64,000 bases of DNA from Alsobacter soli. Its GTDB lineage: Bacteria > Pseudomonadota > Alphaproteobacteria > Rhizobiales > Beijerinckiaceae. Shown here piece by piece: positions 63,630 through 64,000 of this stretch. The stretch covers positions 2,731 to 66,730 of the forward strand of contig NZ_PVZS01000016.1 of the NCBI RefSeq assembly GCF_003004785.1. Reading direction: 5' to 3'. The notes beneath the pieces were generated by a model. It made no database searches, was not told where the DNA came from, and was given only the letters and a program-made list of their open reading frames with translations. A program made the position numbers and the translations under genes. How positions within the stretch are numbered: the first letter of the stretch is position 1; each line of letters starts with the position of its first letter.

Positions 63630-64000
63630 GTAGCGCACTTCCGCTCCCGCGCCGCGCTGGGGGGACGGCCGAACCGGCGGCCGAAAGCGCGCGAAAAATG
63701 GGATGCGCTGGAGAAACCCGTGGCGAAGGCGATGTCCGATACGGAAAGCGGACTCTGCTGGAGCAGCCGCAGCCCATGCTCCAGTCGAATGGCGCGATAC
63801 ACGTCGGCGAAGCTGGACTGGAGATGCGTCGCGAACAGCCGATCGAGGTGCCGTGGCGTCACGCCGGCGAGCCGCGCCATGGCCGAGCGGTCCAGCGGTC
63901 GTTCGATCGCTGTTTCCATCTTCTCCAACACGGCGAGCAGCCCCGGGTGATGCGTGCCGAAGCGCTCGGGCGCGCTGCCCCGCTGCGGGGCTGCGGGCTC
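63626..64000 (-). CDS. GlxA-type AraC-family regulator, N-terminus outside window
   Basis: This is the C-terminal 124 residues of an AraC regulator; the frame is open to the window end. The linker GTHHPGLLAVLEKMETAIERPL and the double helix-turn-helix (MARLAGVTPRHLDRLF and GFSSASHFSRAF) match GlxA/ArgR/CdhR-type proteins that carry a DJ-1/PfpI sensor at the N-terminus. It probably regulates a neighbouring catabolic gene beyond the window. Confidence 0.85.
   Translation of the reverse strand, partial: EPAAPQRGSAPERFGTHHPGLLAVLEKMETAIERPLDRSAMARLAGVTPRHLDRLFATHLQSSFADVYRAIRLEHGLRLLQQSPLSVSDIAFATGFSSASHFSRAFGRRFGRPPSAARERKCAT

Overview
The window is very GC-rich and densely coded, with many four-base ATGA or GTGA gene overlaps. 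It has several GTG and TTG starts. Gene content suggests an alphaproteobacterium, most likely in the Hyphomicrobiales (Rhizobiales): a BacA/BclA-like ABC protein, many ABC uptake systems, an O2-independent ubiquinone locus and the dispersed GTCATGGCCGGGCTTGTCCCG-type intergenic repeat common in that order. Genus cannot be set from sequence alone. I see no rRNA, tRNA, CRISPR array, insertion sequence or phage gene.

Layout. 1-3.5 kb: the 5' part of a chemoreceptor gene and modABC (molybdate uptake). 3.7-8.6 kb: a YhiI/RbbA/YhhJ-type efflux operon. 9.3-16.9 kb: a phosphoribosyltransferase, then a coupled operon of SbmA/BacA-like ABC protein, PF10091 glycoamylase (the GH144 beta-1,2-glucanase family) and GH13 alpha-glucosidase, with a divergent GH3 beta-glucosidase. 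16.9-22.4 kb: a tautomerase, an enolase-superfamily enzyme and an SsuABC/NMT1-type transporter with two different binding proteins. 22.5-27.6 kb: a ClC antiporter, dodecin, three small proteins and an ABC-F ATPase. 27.7-35.5 kb: a LysR regulator divergent from a five-gene peptide/nickel-type (Opp) ABC operon that ends in an M20 dipeptidase. 35.6-41.9 kb: a GFA protein, then ubiX-ubiD divergent from ubiT-ubiU-ubiV-nnrS, with an FNR-type site between.

41.9-64 kb looks like an island for quaternary amine, betaine or opine catabolism. It has a GbdR/GlxA-type AraC regulator, an OpuC-like betaine/choline importer, a PrpD-family protein, two FAD enzymes, an MttB-family methyltransferase without pyrrolysine, and one long minus-strand operon: SDR, [2Fe-2S] subunit, FAD/BFD subunit, DAO subunit, complete Opp transporter and a second DAO enzyme. 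An IclR regulator sits divergently at the head of that operon, and a second GlxA-type AraC regulator is cut by the window end.

Taken together, the cell appears equipped to take up oligosaccharides or glucans, peptides, betaines and N-substituted amino acids, and to oxidise the last group with membrane or quinone-linked flavoproteins. It can probably make ubiquinone without oxygen under an FNR-like switch. Substrates are inferred from families and context, not shown by the sequence.
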